Of a stretch of 64,000 bases of DNA, positions 63,382 to 64,000 are shown piece by piece. The translations under genes and the position numbers were made by a program. The DNA lies in the NCBI RefSeq assembly GCF_014279795.1, contig NZ_CP047945.1, positions 640,572-704,571 on the forward strand, given 5' to 3'. The notes beneath the pieces are model-generated. The model saw only the letters and a program-made list of their open reading frames with translations, searched no databases and was not told where the DNA came from. Position 1 is the first letter of the stretch. Every line of letters starts with the position of its first letter. This DNA comes from Synechococcus sp. PROS-7-1 (GTDB lineage: Bacteria > Cyanobacteriota > Cyanobacteriia > PCC-6307 > Cyanobiaceae).

Positions 63382-64000
63382 CTAAAACTCAATGCCAGGC
63401 TGCGCTTTGACGCCCTGCTCGCGGAACGGGTGGTGAATCAGGGTCATTTCTGTGACCAGATCGGCTGCGTCCACAAGCTCTGTAGGCGCGCCGCGCCCCG
63501 TCACGGCCACGTGGGTCAGCGCGGGCCGTTCCCTCAACCCGTTAATCACGGTGTTTGCATCGATGTAGCCCAGCTTCAGAGCCACGTTCAATTCATCGAG
63601 CAGCACCAGCTTCACTGCTGCATCACGCAGATACTCCAGGGCTGTCTGCCAGGCCGTTTCCACCAGCTGCTGATCCCGTTCCCGGTCTTGGGTCTCCCAA
63701 GTGAAGCCCTCGCCTAGGGCATGCCAGCGCACCTGGTCGCCGAACGCTTTCAGCGCCCGTGCTTCTCCTGGTTCCCAGCCGCCCTTAATGAACTGCACGA
63801 TGGCCACTCGCTCACCATGACCGAGCGTGCGCAAGACGAGACCCAGTCCTGCCGTTGTTTTCCCTTTGCCCTGGCCTGTGAACACGAGAATCAGGCCCTT
63901 TTCCTTGTTGCGTTCTTCCACCCGCTGTTTTTGGACCTGCTGACGTCGCTCCATCCGTTTGCGATAACCGGCATCGTCTGATTCAGGGGCAAGCTTTCCG
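63382..64000 (-). CDS. cobO: cob(I)yrinic acid a,c-diamide adenosyltransferase (partial at right edge)
   Basis: The C-terminal 190 residues and at least 15 more N-terminal codons (GKLAPESDDAGYRKR) are open to the window edge, so the true start lies outside. The P-loop is FTGQGKGKTTAGLGL, and LLDELNVALKLGY and TGRGAPTEL follow. It transfers adenosyl to cobalt in the late cobalamin pathway, consistent with cobK in the same window. Confidence 0.93.
   Translation of the reverse strand, partial: GKLAPESDDAGYRKRMERRQQVQKQRVEERNKEKGLILVFTGQGKGKTTAGLGLVLRTLGHGERVAIVQFIKGGWEPGEARALKAFGDQVRWHALGEGFTWETQDRERDQQLVETAWQTALEYLRDAAVKLVLLDELNVALKLGYIDANTVINGLRERPALTHVAVTGRGAPTELVDAADLVTEMTLIHHPFREQGVKAQPGIEF

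Noticed and set aside
1-64000. CRISPR arrays, tRNA or rRNA genes, insertion sequences
   Set aside because: No regularly spaced repeats, no tRNA cloverleaf or T-loop signature noticed, no transposase frames. A dedicated search could still find a tRNA missed by eye.

Overview
The window looks like a chromosome segment of a marine Synechococcus (picocyanobacterium, subcluster 5.1-like). The evidence is a Psb27 photosystem II assembly lipoprotein, cobalamin genes (cobK, cobO), a 2Fe-2S ferredoxin, a geranylgeranyl-reductase-like flavoprotein, many small conserved cyanobacterial proteins, dense packing with frequent 1-4 bp overlaps, and a GC-rich background (35/60 G+C in one hand-counted 60-base line of murE). 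No rRNA or tRNA gene was recognised.

Layout: 1-6246 is mostly housekeeping (tandem cystathionine gamma-synthase-type genes, a membrane desaturase, rpsD, yidD, a glutaredoxin-like protein, murE). Positions 6247 to about 18960 are a strikingly AT-rich island (19/60 and 20/60 G+C in two hand-counted lines) lying between murE and a TauE-type permease. It encodes a type I export system of the NHLM peptide-export type: HlyD-like adaptor, C39-peptidase ABC subunit, second ABC subunit and TolC. With it are a JmjC/cupin-8 hydroxylase-like protein, a flavin-dependent tryptophan-halogenase-family protein, a sulfotransferase, and a 580-residue cysteine-free protein that is the obvious candidate cargo. 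That protein has a double-glycine motif at residues 121-122 and a C-terminal tail with seven regularly spaced tryptophans. This is the most exciting part of the window.

Positions 18975-31506 return to GC-rich core genes. The notable pair here is a pentameric ligand-gated ion channel homologue overlapping by 4 bp with a lipoprotein of the urea/amide solute-binding family. Also present are mqo, a NifU-like scaffold, a first pyrophosphatase, a COQ4-like protein, an L,D-transpeptidase and hemC. Positions 32340-33760 form a small AT-richer islet of short genes, including two secreted proteins with near-identical signal peptides, one of them frameshifted in a G6 tract, and a 40-residue ribbon-helix-helix-like protein.

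From 33778 to the end are core genes: rpoD, priA, argB, ssb, cobK, a PfkB kinase, purA, psb27, proS, a second pyrophosphatase, ferredoxin, an ArsC-family reductase, lepB, a dihydroorotase-like pseudoenzyme, a double histidine phosphatase, a CPBP protease, an FtsL-like protein with ftsI, a transaldolase with EF-hands, a cyclic-nucleotide-binding protein, a photolyase-family protein, a geranylgeranyl-reductase-like protein with frr and pyrH, and cobO running off the right edge.
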